Positions 13,312 through 21,183 are shown, counted from the first letter of the stretch. The stretch is DNA of 22,139 nt from DASZKW01 sp035552775 (GCA_035552775.1 DASZKW010000094.1:1-22139); one strand, 5' to 3'. The notes: generated by a model from the letters alone, not told the origin. A program made the numbers and translations.

Positions 13312-14672
13312 TGAAGACGGCGGGGATGGGGACGGTCCTCGCCCACGCCTTCGGCAAGCGCTACGAGCTCCCGGTCCCCCTCAGCCTGTTCGTCGCCGGC
13401 GGGGCGGTGGTGGTCGTCGCCTCGTTCGCCGTGGTGCTTCCACGTGCAGTGGCGCCGGTAGACGGGACGCTCCTCGCATACCCACCGCGCCGACCCCGGC
13501 CGTTGGCTGTGGGCCTGGGCGCTGTGGTGACCGCCGCCCTGGTGCTGTGCGGGCTGGTCGGCAGCCAGGAAGTGGCGGAGAACCTCCTGCCGGTGAGCTT
13601 CTGGCTCCTCGCATGGATCGCGGTGCCACTCACCTGTGGGGTCATCGGCGATTGGACACGACCGCTCAACCCCTTCGCCGCCATCGCCCGAGCGGCTGAC
13701 CGGTCATCGCTGCGCCGGCGCCTGCTCGGCGGCCCCGAGGTGGTGCCGTGGCCGCGATGGTTGGGCTGGTGGCCGGCGGTGCTGACCTTCTTCGCCGCCG
13801 CCTGCGGGGAGCTCGTGTTCAACGTCACCGCCACCGTCCCCCACGTGATCGCGGTCGGCCTGGTGGCCTACGGCGCGATCTGCGCCGCGGGCGGGTTCTT
13901 GTTCGGTGGGGACTGGGTCACCTACGGGGAGTTGTTCAGCGTGCTCTACGGCACCTGGGGGCGGCTGGGCTACCGGCGCTTCGGCGCGCCCGGCGCGCCC
14001 GGGTTCGCCGGCGGGCTCGACGCCGGCTTCGAGCCGATCTCCAGCCGGATCGCCTTCGTCCTCCTGCTACTGGTCAGCGTCAACTTCGACGGATTGCTGG
14101 CCACGCCGTCGTGGGTGAATTTCGAGCAGCAGCTCCCAGGCCACCTCTATGCCGCCGGGTGGCGGCTCCAGGCGTTCCGTACCGGTACCTTCGCTGCCCT
14201 GGCCCTGGCTACCGTGGTCGTCTTCGGGAGCTTCGCCGTATGGTCGGCCAGGGTGGGCGGTGTGGCGGGACGCAGGCGGAAGGCGCTCGCCGGCCTCCTG
14301 CCCAGCCTGGTGCCGATCGCTTTCGGGTATTTGCTCGTCCACAACATCGAGTACCTGCTGGACAACGCCCAACTCCTCTTCCCGCTCCTCGGCAACCCCG
14401 CCGGCGTGGCCGGTTGGCCGCGCCTGCCGTACCCATTCAACGACTCCTACGAGCCCAACATCCATCTACTCCCCAGCGCCGCCTACTGGTACTTGTCCAT
14501 CGCCGTGATCATCGCCGTCCACGTCGTGGCGTTGGTCCTGGCCCACCGCCACCTGGCCCGCAACGGCTCGGACGATCGCCGCGCTCGCAGGAGCGAGTAC
14601 CCGTGGCTGGTGGCCATGGTCGGCTACACCACGTTCAGCCTCTGGCTGATCGCCCAGCCGTTGGCCAAATGA
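13308..14672 (+). CDS. Polytopic membrane protein resembling proteins annotated as fenitrothion hydrolase
   Basis: The product has 454 residues from GTG 13308, or 453 from ATG 13311; AGGAG at 13297-13301 serves either. It has about ten hydrophobic spans. The N-terminus AHAFGKRYELPVPLSLFVAGG resembles actinobacterial membrane proteins that databases often label fenitrothion hydrolase (FedA-like). That label comes from one enzyme, and a pesticide-degrading role here is not implied. Notable conserved-looking segments are GDWTRPLNPF, FNVTATVPHV, the acidic-His segment VHNIEYLLDN and PYPFNDSYEPN. It overlaps both neighbours by 4 bases. The real function is unknown. Transport or membrane assembly with the anchored protein upstream and the CPBP protease downstream would fit the arrangement, but this is inference. 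Confidence 0.82.
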   Translation: MMKTAGMGTVLAHAFGKRYELPVPLSLFVAGGAVVVVASFAVVLPRAVAPVDGTLLAYPPRRPRPLAVGLGAVVTAALVLCGLVGSQEVAENLLPVSFWLLAWIAVPLTCGVIGDWTRPLNPFAAIARAADRSSLRRRLLGGPEVVPWPRWLGWWPAVLTFFAAACGELVFNVTATVPHVIAVGLVAYGAICAAGGFLFGGDWVTYGELFSVLYGTWGRLGYRRFGAPGAPGFAGGLDAGFEPISSRIAFVLLLLVSVNFDGLLATPSWVNFEQQLPGHLYAAGWRLQAFRTGTFAALALATVVVFGSFAVWSARVGGVAGRRRKALAGLLPSLVPIAFGYLLVHNIEYLLDNAQLLFPLLGNPAGVAGWPRLPYPFNDSYEPNIHLLPSAAYWYLSIAVIIAVHVVALVLAHRHLARNGSDDRRARRSEYPWLVAMVGYTTFSLWLIAQPLAK

Positions 14673-15259
14673 CGGCACTGGCCCCCCCCTCGACGCGCCA
14701 ACCGGCGACCATTTCCACCGCCGCGCTGGCGGGGGGCTTCGTCGCCGCCGTCGGCCTGCGCATCGCGCTCGGCGGTCTCGGCGCCGCCCGCTCAGTGCCG
14801 GCCGGTCTGGCGTTCGCCGCCGCCCTGGTGGCCCTGTCCGCGGCCCGGGGTGTCCGGCTCGGGACGGGCTGGCCGGAGCTGGCGGTGGGGGTCGCCGGCG
14901 GGGCATTCATATGTCTGCCTGCCCTCGCCGCGCGCGTCGCCGGCGGATCGGCCCACCGGCCCGGAGGAAGCTTCTTGCTGTGGGCGGTCGTGGTCGCGGC
15001 GGTGGCCGCCGCCGAGGAGCTGTTCCTGCGCGGCGCCCTGTTCGACGCCGTGTCCGAGATTGCCGGCCGGCCCGCCGCCATCGCCGCAGGTGCCGTCGCC
15101 TTCGCCGGCCTGCACGTCCCCTTGTACGGCTGGCACGTCGTGCCCTTGGACCTGGCCGTGGGTATCTGGCTCGGCGCCCTGCGCACGGTCACGGGTTCTT
15201 GGTTATCGCCAGCGGTCGCCCACGTCACCGCCGACCTGGCGGGGTGGTGGCTGCGCTAA
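14669..15259 (+). CDS. CPBP-family intramembrane metalloprotease (CAAX protease/Abi family)
   Basis: The 196-residue product starts at an ATG overlapping the previous stop (ATGA, 14669-14672). The three motifs of the Rce1/CPBP family are intact: EELFLR (Glu116, Glu117, Arg121), FAGLH (Phe145 to His149) and HVTAD (His185 to Asp189), in a protein of about six spans. The glutamates and histidines activate water for peptide cleavage inside the membrane. In bacteria the family matures peptides, gives bacteriocin self-immunity, or is of unknown role. As the last gene of the operon it may process the small single-span protein or the anchored protein encoded upstream; that is inference. The reading frame also extends upstream inside the previous gene, but that part is a shadow. 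Confidence 0.9.
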   Translation: MTALAPPSTRQPATISTAALAGGFVAAVGLRIALGGLGAARSVPAGLAFAAALVALSAARGVRLGTGWPELAVGVAGGAFICLPALAARVAGGSAHRPGGSFLLWAVVVAAVAAAEELFLRGALFDAVSEIAGRPAAIAAGAVAFAGLHVPLYGWHVVPLDLAVGIWLGALRTVTGSWLSPAVAHVTADLAGWWLR

Positions 15260-15292
15260 CGACCCAGGCGGTGAACTGAGGAAGCCGCCCAG

Positions 15293-15336
15293 CACCCCGC
15301 AAAGCCTGGGGTGGCGCCCCGCAATCTCTTGGGTGC
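15293..15336. repeat. Two abutting hairpins with a CCCCGCAA direct repeat
   Basis: CACCCC-9 bases-GGGGTG (15293-15313) is followed without a gap by GCGCCC-11 bases-GGGTGC (15314-15336, one G-U pair). Both contain CCCCGCAA, at 15295-15302 and 15317-15324, so the direct repeats are 22 bp apart, about two helical turns. The position is after the CPBP stop (15259) and before the next gene (15381). It could be the operon's terminator, an RNA element, or an operator for the downstream promoter. Confidence 0.5.
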
Positions 15337-15366
15337 ATGCCTGGGGTCGGCGGGACACTTCTTCCT

Positions 15367-15372
15367 TAAAGT
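15367..15372 (+). promoter_or_regulatory. Candidate -10 element for the 15381 gene cluster
   Basis: TAAAGT fits TAnnnT and lies 8 bases before ATG 15381. The bases between (CGGCGCCG) have no ribosome binding site, so the transcript is probably leaderless. No clear -35 is seen. This would make the cluster starting at 15381 a separate transcription unit from the operon ending at 15259. Confidence 0.4.
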
Positions 15373-15380
15373 CGGCGCCG

Positions 15381-16094
15381 ATGACTGAGGATCTCCCCCC
15401 CGACGGCGCCGCTGAGCAGGCCGACGGCGCCGCTGAGCAGGCCGCGGCGCCCGACCATACGGACCGCCACAAGCGCCTGCACCTGACGATCGCATTGTCG
15501 ATCGCCGTGGTCAGCGTGCTCGGCGCCCTCGTCAGCTGGCGGGCCGAGGTCCACGCCTCGGCGGCCAGCGAGCTCGACCAGAACGCGGTGGCGGCCACCA
15601 TCAACGCCACCAACCAGGCGGCGCAGGCCCAGACCCTGGCGGCGAGCGCCCAGTCCGAGTACGAGCGCTACGCACGGCTGGGCGACGAGGCCGCCCGCCT
15701 CGATCCGCGCGGGTGCGGGGAGACGCATGCTTCGTCGATCTCGGGCGTCGAGGCGGACGTGGCATGCAGCGTCCAGGTGGTGTTCTCGGAGTACAACGAT
15801 CCCGGCTACATAAATGCCAACGGCACCTTCAACGTCGAGAAATACGCCGCTGATGTGGTGGCCGCCGACCGCTACGGCGTCGACGCCAACCCTGCGCATT
15901 ACCAGAAGGCAGCGGCCCAAGACCGCAACCTCGAGGACACGCTGCTTTACCTGTCCATCGGTCTGGTCGTCGCCCTCGCCCTTTTCACCCTGGGACGCCT
16001 GGCCAAGGAGCGCCGCCGAATCCTGGCCCTGGCCGTCCCGGGATGGCTCGCTCTCGGTGGTGCCCTGGCCCTGTTCGCTGCGATGGAGCTGTAA
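15381..16094 (+). CDS. Membrane protein with extracytoplasmic coil, shorter member of a related pair
   Basis: The 237-residue product has an acidic N-terminal tail containing a duplicated seven-residue unit (DGAAEQA), a span at about 35-53, an Ala/Gln-rich helical region outside the membrane (56-180) with two cysteines (112 and 129) that could pair, and two closing spans (about 187-206 and 214-235). The same order (span, Ala-rich coil, acidic LEDTLLY or KEDVALS segment, two spans) recurs in the next gene, suggesting divergence after duplication. The arrangement recalls DUF4337-type proteins, but I cannot confirm that. The ATG has no ribosome binding site and may be leaderless. The next gene starts directly after this stop codon, so the two are co-translated and may form a heteromer. 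Confidence 0.8.
   Translation: MTEDLPPDGAAEQADGAAEQAAAPDHTDRHKRLHLTIALSIAVVSVLGALVSWRAEVHASAASELDQNAVAATINATNQAAQAQTLAASAQSEYERYARLGDEAARLDPRGCGETHASSISGVEADVACSVQVVFSEYNDPGYINANGTFNVEKYAADVVAADRYGVDANPAHYQKAAAQDRNLEDTLLYLSIGLVVALALFTLGRLAKERRRILALAVPGWLALGGALALFAAMEL
15401..15442 (+). repeat. Perfect 21-bp tandem duplication inside a gene
   Basis: Two identical 21-bp units (15401-15421 and 15422-15442) encode the repeated DGAAEQA in the N-terminal tail of the membrane protein. The unit length keeps the frame. Exact identity suggests a recent slip, and the copy number may vary between strains. Confidence 0.85.
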
Positions 16095-17705
16095 GTGGAA
16101 AGCCGCCTGGAAGAGGTCAAGGAGGAGATCGAGCACCTCGACCATGTCCCGGCGGGACGGCTGAAGGTGGTGGTCACCGTCGCCGTGCTCCTCGTCACCT
16201 TCGCGACCACTGCTGGGGCACTGCTGGCGGCCAAGGCCGCGGCCCGAGAATCGGAAGCCCAGCGCCAGCGCCAGCAGATGTCTGCCCAGGCCGTCGCCGC
16301 CAGCATCAAGGACACGAGCAGCACGGCGATCATCGACCAGCAGCGCAACGACAGCAGCGAGGCGGGGTGGAGGCGGACCTTTCTCGACCTGGTAGCCACC
16401 GATCCGTCGACGGCGGGGGACACCAAAGCCCAGGTGCAATCCGAAGCAGCCGCATCCGAAAAGCAGCGCGTCGCCATCGACGCCGGACTGCCCGTCCCCT
16501 ACTCCAAGCTGCAGGCTTACGAGGCCACGCTCGCCGTCCCCACCGATCTCGCCAACCAGACGGCACAGGCCCGGGCCACCGAGAGCGCCCAGTGGCTGGG
16601 CAAGGAGGACGTAGCCCTCTCGACCGTCAGCATGCTCGCCCTTGCCCTCTTCCTGCTGGGCCTGGCACTCACCATCTCCACCCGGGGGACCGCCAAGGGA
16701 TTCGTGGCCCTCGCCCTGGTCCTGCTCCTCGTTTCCGTGGGCCGGTTGGCGGACGTGGCCGCCCGGGGCGTGACCGTCCCCACCGGCCAGGCAATCACCG
16801 CCTACGCCAAGGGGAACGAGAAATTGGCGGACGGCGACTATCCGGGCGCCATCGGCCAGTTCAAAACGGCGGTACACCTCAGCCCCGGCTACGAATCGGC
16901 GTGGGAGCAGCTAGCCAACGCCGAGTTCGACCAATCCACGCCCGCCGGCTACGCCGCCTCCGAGCGCTACTTCGCCAAGGCCCTCGACTTGAAGCCGTCG
17001 GAGTCCAAGGTGGCACCGCTCTACAACAACCTCGGCTTCTCGCAGTTGGTCGATGGTCACCTCCAAGCCGCCGCCACCACGCTGCACACTGCGCTAAGCC
17101 TCGACCCCACCAACGAGGTCACCCTGGCCAGCCTCGCCGAACAGCGCGTCCTGGCCCATGACAGCCCCAGTGCCGACCAGTACCTGGCCCAGGCCCTGGC
17201 CATTGTCGCCAGGCACGGCTCCTATTTCCGCCAGCAGTACTTCGAGGCCTTTCGCAGCGACCAGGACACCTTTGCCGTCGCCGGAGTCCCGCCGTCGGTC
17301 ACCGACGCCTTCTACACGCGGGTCAAGCAAGCGGAGGCCAGCCTCGACTCGTTGGGCTCGGCGAACCCGGGCGACGCCCACGGGGCCACGGTCACAAACA
17401 TCGTTACCAGACCGGTAACCGGGGCGGCCGGGAAGGCCGGACTCGCCACCGTCGGATTCGACTACACCGGTTTCCAGGCCGACGACCACCTTGCACTGCG
17501 CTGGTACGAGGACGGTGTCACCTACGAACTGACCGACTCCCAACCCAATTCGGTGCTCGATGCCTCAGCTGCAGGCAACGGCGCGTTCGCTCCAGACGCC
17601 TACAACGTGCCAGTCCCCGAGGGGTCGCAAACGGTCGAGATCTACCTAAACGGCGTGCTGCTCGGGTCATCTACGTTCAACATGCCGGCGGGTGCGCCGA
17701 CATGA
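16095..17705 (+). CDS. Membrane protein with TPR repeats and C-terminal beta domain
   Basis: The 536-residue product starts at a GTG directly after the previous stop, with GGAG 6 bases upstream inside the previous gene. The order is: charged N-terminal helix (1-20), span (23-45), Ala/Gln-rich coil with one Trp-containing segment (46-170), spans at about 176-198 and 205-222, TPR-like repeats (235-374; GNEKLADGDYPGAIGQFKTA, then LYNNLGFSQLVDGHLQAAA), a helical linker, and a beta-rich domain (about 440-536; ATVGFDYTGF, VEIYLNGVLLG). The first part has the architecture of the preceding protein. With three spans, the N-terminal tail and the TPR part lie on opposite sides of the membrane. TPRs usually hold protein partners, so a scaffold or assembly role is likely, but no specific function is recognised. 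Confidence 0.85.
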   Translation: MESRLEEVKEEIEHLDHVPAGRLKVVVTVAVLLVTFATTAGALLAAKAAARESEAQRQRQQMSAQAVAASIKDTSSTAIIDQQRNDSSEAGWRRTFLDLVATDPSTAGDTKAQVQSEAAASEKQRVAIDAGLPVPYSKLQAYEATLAVPTDLANQTAQARATESAQWLGKEDVALSTVSMLALALFLLGLALTISTRGTAKGFVALALVLLLVSVGRLADVAARGVTVPTGQAITAYAKGNEKLADGDYPGAIGQFKTAVHLSPGYESAWEQLANAEFDQSTPAGYAASERYFAKALDLKPSESKVAPLYNNLGFSQLVDGHLQAAATTLHTALSLDPTNEVTLASLAEQRVLAHDSPSADQYLAQALAIVARHGSYFRQQYFEAFRSDQDTFAVAGVPPSVTDAFYTRVKQAEASLDSLGSANPGDAHGATVTNIVTRPVTGAAGKAGLATVGFDYTGFQADDHLALRWYEDGVTYELTDSQPNSVLDASAAGNGAFAPDAYNVPVPEGSQTVEIYLNGVLLGSSTFNMPAGAPT

Positions 17706-17750
17706 CCCGACGTCATTTGTTTCAACCAACCAGAAGAAAGGGGCAATACA

Positions 17751-18173
17751 ATGAGTGAAACAGCGGGGACGGTCGGCGCAGGCTGGCAGCAATCTGCCGC
17801 GGTTACCACACCGGGAAACATCGGCACGCCGACATCACCGGGAATCCAGATCCTGCTCACCATCGTGACGTTCGGTATCTGGGCGTACGTGTGGACCTAC
17901 CGCCAGCACCGAGACATCAAGGCCTACAGCGGAGAGGGCGTGGGTGGCGGCCTCGGCCTGGTAATCAACATGTTCGTGGGGATCGTCACGCCCTTCCTGC
18001 TGGCCAACGAGGTGCAGACCAAGCTGTACGCCCGGGCCGGCCAGCCTTCTCCGGTCAGCACCGGGACCGGGGCTTGGGTCCTGCTGCCCTTCGTCGGCTC
18101 CCTGGTGTGGTACCTCAAGCTGCAAGACGCCCTCAACAAGTTCTGGGTGCAGCGGGGCGCCACGCCGGCGTAG
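17751..18173 (+). CDS. DUF4234-like small membrane protein
   Basis: The 140-residue product follows a purine-rich AGAAGAAAGGGG Shine-Dalgarno region. A polar, low-complexity N-terminus of about 28 residues precedes spans at about 31-50 (ILLTIVTFGIWAYVWTY), 64-84 (GLGLVINMFVGIVTPFLLA) and 106-123 (GAWVLLPFVGSLVWYLKL). The segment TFGIWAYVWTYRQHRDIKAY is typical of DUF4234 proteins, whose function is unknown. It follows the TPR membrane protein by 45 bases and is probably in the same transcript. Membrane proteins of this type often sit beside exported or membrane-scaffold proteins, so a shared complex is possible. Confidence 0.82.
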   Translation: MSETAGTVGAGWQQSAAVTTPGNIGTPTSPGIQILLTIVTFGIWAYVWTYRQHRDIKAYSGEGVGGGLGLVINMFVGIVTPFLLANEVQTKLYARAGQPSPVSTGTGAWVLLPFVGSLVWYLKLQDALNKFWVQRGATPA

Positions 18174-18228
18174 GGATTGGTCCTGCGCCCTCCTTCGTCG
18201 TCGGCGGCCGGACCTTGCTTTTTCCGCC

Positions 18229-18242
18229 AATGGGTACCCATT
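18229..18242. promoter_or_regulatory. Perfect 14-bp palindrome, candidate operator of the LAL regulator gene
   Basis: AATGGGTACCCATT reads the same on both strands and is flanked by imperfectly matching CCGCC and GGTGG. It lies 70 bases upstream of ATG 18313 in the 139-base gap after the DUF4234-like gene. A perfect even dyad of this length fits a homodimeric helix-turn-helix regulator, possibly autoregulation. Nothing else in 18174-18312 stands out. Confidence 0.45.
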
Positions 18243-18312
18243 CGGTGGCTCAGCCCCGGGTGTTCGACGATCTGCCCAACGGCCGTCCCGCTTTGGTGCA
18301 TGATGGCAGCTG

Positions 18313-21183
18313 ATGGGGACAGGAGACGATCGCGCGGATAGCCGCTCGTACGCTCTGGGCCGACCGCTGGTTGAGCGCGAGGCAGAGATATCGGCGATCG
18401 ACGATCTGCTGTCCTCCCTGCCGGATGGCGCCGGTAGGGTGCTTTGCCTCGAGGGAGGCCCCGGGCTGGGCAAGTCGCGGTTGCTGGCCGAGGCGGCCAG
18501 CCGTGCCCGGGACCGGCGGATCCGGGTATTGCGGTGCCGGGCTCACGAAGTCGAGCGGGAGTACCCGTTCGCGCTGGCCCTACAACTGTTCGAACCGGCT
18601 CTGGCTCGCTGTGAGCGCGCCGAGCGTGACTCTTTGTTGGCCGACGCCGCCGGGCTGGCCGCGCCACTGTTCGGCGGCAGGGATCTCGGCGGTGAACCGC
18701 TTGTGGAGCGATCCGACTTTGCCCTGGTGCACGGCCTGTACTGGTTGAGCCTGAACATCGCGCACGGCGGGCAATTGTTGATCTGTGTCGACGATCTTCA
18801 GTGGAGCGACGAGGCGTCGTCGCGGTTCCTTCTGTACCTGGCTGAGCGCTTGGAAGGCACGCCTATCGGTCTCCTCGTCGCCAACCGTCCGTCGGGGCCA
18901 GGCAATGCCGACAAATGGCTGGCTGGTTTTCGCCGAAGGCCCGGAATGTCCCGCCTGTCCTTGTGCGCCCTCAATGCTGGCGGTGTGAGCGCCGTGGTCA
19001 GGTTTTCTTTCCCTTCGGCGGACGACGAGTTCTGTGCAGCGTGCGCCGAGGTGACCGGTGGCAACCCATTCCAGGTCCATGAGGTCCTTCACGAGGTGGC
19101 GGCTCACCGCATTTCGCCGGACGCCGGCACCTCAGCGCTACTTCGCGACCTCGGCGCCGCCACCGTCGGCCGGGCTGCTCTCTTCCGGTTGATCCGTCTC
19201 GGTGCTTCGGCGCGCGCTGTGGCAGAGGCGGTGGCGACCCTCGGCGACGGCGCCCCCCTGCGCCGGATAGCGGCCCTTGCCGATCTCGACGTCGAAACCG
19301 CCGCCCGAGCCATCGACGCGTTGGCTATCGAGGGAATACTCGAGCCGGGTCAGTCGCCCGCATTCGTGCACCCGTTGATCCGAGAATTGGTCGCCGGCGA
19401 CACCCCTCCCGCGCGGCGCGCCATGGCCCACCGCCGGGCCGCGAGGGTGCTGGCCGGAGAGGACGTCGCACCCGAGCAGGTGGCTGCCCAGCTGTTGGAA
19501 GCTCCTGGCGTGGGCGAGGCCTGGGCCGTCGACGCGCTGCGGGCGGCTGCCCGTCGGGCCCGGGCCCATGGTGCTCCTGACGCTGCGATCCAGTACCTGC
19601 GACGCGCGCTTGACGAGCCGCCCGACCAGGACAGCCTGGAGCAGGTCATGGCCGAGCTTGGCGCCGCCGAGATGGTCGTAGGCGCGGAGGGGGCGGTCGA
19701 GCACCTACGTACGGCCTACGACCGCCAGTGCGACCCGTTGAAACGCGCCGAAACTGCCCGCCTGCTGGCTCGGGCCTTGGCCGCCAAGGACCAGGCTGGC
19801 GAGGCGGCGACGGTAATCGAGGCGGCCATCGCCCAGGTAAGGGACTTGGACCCCGACCTGGCCGTGACCCTAATCGGCGACTACCTAGTCAGCACAGCGT
19901 TGCAGCCATCGTTACGCCAGGTCAGCGTGACACGGGTCGATCCCCTTCTCCGTTCGCTCCCGGCCGCCTCGATCGCCGCTCAGCGCCGCGTCAACGCCGG
20001 TCTGGCCCTGCGGCTGGCACAAGAACCGGGCCCGGCCAGCGACATAGTGGAGCTGGCCGACCGAGCGTGGGACGGCGGGGCGCTCCTGACCGAGGAGGGG
20101 CCCGACGGGCCAGCGTGGATGATGGTCGTGTGGGCCCTCCTGCTCGCCGAGGAGTACTCCCGGGCCGAGCGGGTCACTTCGGCGGTGATCGGCGCCGCGA
20201 CGGAGGCGGGATCGGTGACGGCATTCGCCGCAGGCAGCTACTACCGGGGCTTTTCCCGGCTACGCCGCGGCGTGCTGGTCGAGGCGCAGGCCGACGCAGA
20301 AGCTGGCATGACAGCGGGCGGCGGAGGGCGCAGCGTCTATGCCGCCGCTGCTGGGATCCTGCCGTGCCTGATCCTCCTCGAGCGAGGCGATCTCCAAGGG
20401 GCCGAGGCGGCATTGACGGCCGCGTCCAAGCGAGAGTCTCGGTGGATGCCGGCGCAGGCCTTCCGCCTGCATGCCGCGGGCCGGGTGGCCATGGGCCGCC
20501 AGCAACCAGCGAAGGCAATCGAGCTCTTCTTGCAAGCCGGGGACTGGCTCGAGACCCAGCTGGGCGCTCAGCACACGGTAGTCCCGTGGCGCTTGGACGC
20601 CGCAAGGGCCGCCCTCGCCTCAGGTGACCCACGGCGCGCCCAGTCGCTCGTAGAGCCGTTGGCCGAGCTCTCCGATCGGGTGGGACTGCGGATTGCCGCC
20701 GCCAACGCCTGGGGCGTGCTCGGTCTGGTCTCGGGCGGCGACGAAGGCATCACCCTCCTGCGCCGCTCGGCCGCTCAGTTGTCCGAGACCCCCGCCCGCC
20801 TGGACCACGCCTACGCGCTGGCAGCGCTAGGTGGCGCCCTGCGCAGAGCTGGTCACCGATCCGACGCCCGACCCCTTCTCGGAGAGGCCCTGGACCTGGC
20901 TCGCCGGCTGGGAGCGTCGGCTCTGGCCGCCGGGGTCCACGAAGAGTTGTCCGCAGCCGGAGCCAGGCCCCGCCGAGAGGCGGTCACCGGCATCGCTTCG
21001 CTCACCCCGAGCGAGCAGCGCGTCGGGCGCCTGGCCGCACAGAAGCGCACCAACTCCCAGATCGCCCAAGCTCTCTTCGTAACCCCCAAGACCGTCGAAT
21101 ACCACCTGCGCCACGTCTACGAGAAGCTGGCCATCACTGGCCGCCACCAACTGGAGGCGGCGTTGGCCGAGCCAACCGGTTAG
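18313..21183 (+). CDS. LAL-type transcriptional regulator (AAA ATPase plus LuxR HTH)
   Basis: The 956-residue product has the large ATP-binding LuxR (LAL/MalT-like) layout. Residues about 18-250 form an AAA/NACHT-like ATPase with Walker A GGPGLGKS (48-55) and Walker B LLICVDDLQW. An Ala-rich helical region with TPR-like repeats (about 280-880) is probably the sensing and oligomerisation part. A LuxR helix-turn-helix ends the protein (897 to about 950: LTPSEQRVGRLAAQKRTNSQIA, then VTPKTVEYHLRHVYEKL). Such proteins activate transcription when an effector and ATP are bound. The ribosome binding site before ATG 18313 is weak, but REAEISAIDDLL, the usual beginning of the domain, begins at about residue 20, so the start is plausible. 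Targets are unknown; the flanking membrane-protein clusters are candidates. Confidence 0.93.
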   Translation: MGTGDDRADSRSYALGRPLVEREAEISAIDDLLSSLPDGAGRVLCLEGGPGLGKSRLLAEAASRARDRRIRVLRCRAHEVEREYPFALALQLFEPALARCERAERDSLLADAAGLAAPLFGGRDLGGEPLVERSDFALVHGLYWLSLNIAHGGQLLICVDDLQWSDEASSRFLLYLAERLEGTPIGLLVANRPSGPGNADKWLAGFRRRPGMSRLSLCALNAGGVSAVVRFSFPSADDEFCAACAEVTGGNPFQVHEVLHEVAAHRISPDAGTSALLRDLGAATVGRAALFRLIRLGASARAVAEAVATLGDGAPLRRIAALADLDVETAARAIDALAIEGILEPGQSPAFVHPLIRELVAGDTPPARRAMAHRRAARVLAGEDVAPEQVAAQLLEAPGVGEAWAVDALRAAARRARAHGAPDAAIQYLRRALDEPPDQDSLEQVMAELGAAEMVVGAEGAVEHLRTAYDRQCDPLKRAETARLLARALAAKDQAGEAATVIEAAIAQVRDLDPDLAVTLIGDYLVSTALQPSLRQVSVTRVDPLLRSLPAASIAAQRRVNAGLALRLAQEPGPASDIVELADRAWDGGALLTEEGPDGPAWMMVVWALLLAEEYSRAERVTSAVIGAATEAGSVTAFAAGSYYRGFSRLRRGVLVEAQADAEAGMTAGGGGRSVYAAAAGILPCLILLERGDLQGAEAALTAASKRESRWMPAQAFRLHAAGRVAMGRQQPAKAIELFLQAGDWLETQLGAQHTVVPWRLDAARAALASGDPRRAQSLVEPLAELSDRVGLRIAAANAWGVLGLVSGGDEGITLLRRSAAQLSETPARLDHAYALAALGGALRRAGHRSDARPLLGEALDLARRLGASALAAGVHEELSAAGARPRREAVTGIASLTPSEQRVGRLAAQKRTNSQIAQALFVTPKTVEYHLRHVYEKLAITGRHQLEAALAEPTG

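Noticed and set aside
13308..14672. A pesticide (fenitrothion) degradation gene
   Set aside because: The resemblance is to a broadly applied annotation label for membrane proteins; the operon context gives no support for organophosphate hydrolysis.
15260..15380. c-di-GMP (GEMM) riboswitch, because of CGCAAAGCC
   Set aside because: Only that short core matches; the other conserved GEMM segments and the expected three-way arrangement are not present, and the downstream start appears leaderless.
15366..16877. A 503-codon minus-strand open frame
   Set aside because: It covers two plus-strand membrane-protein genes with coherent spans and joined stop/start codons, and its own translation has no membrane or domain pattern.
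17702..17716. ATGAC-N5-GTCAT inverted repeat as an operator or terminator
   Set aside because: Arms are only five bases, it overlaps a stop codon, and there is no T-tract or second copy.
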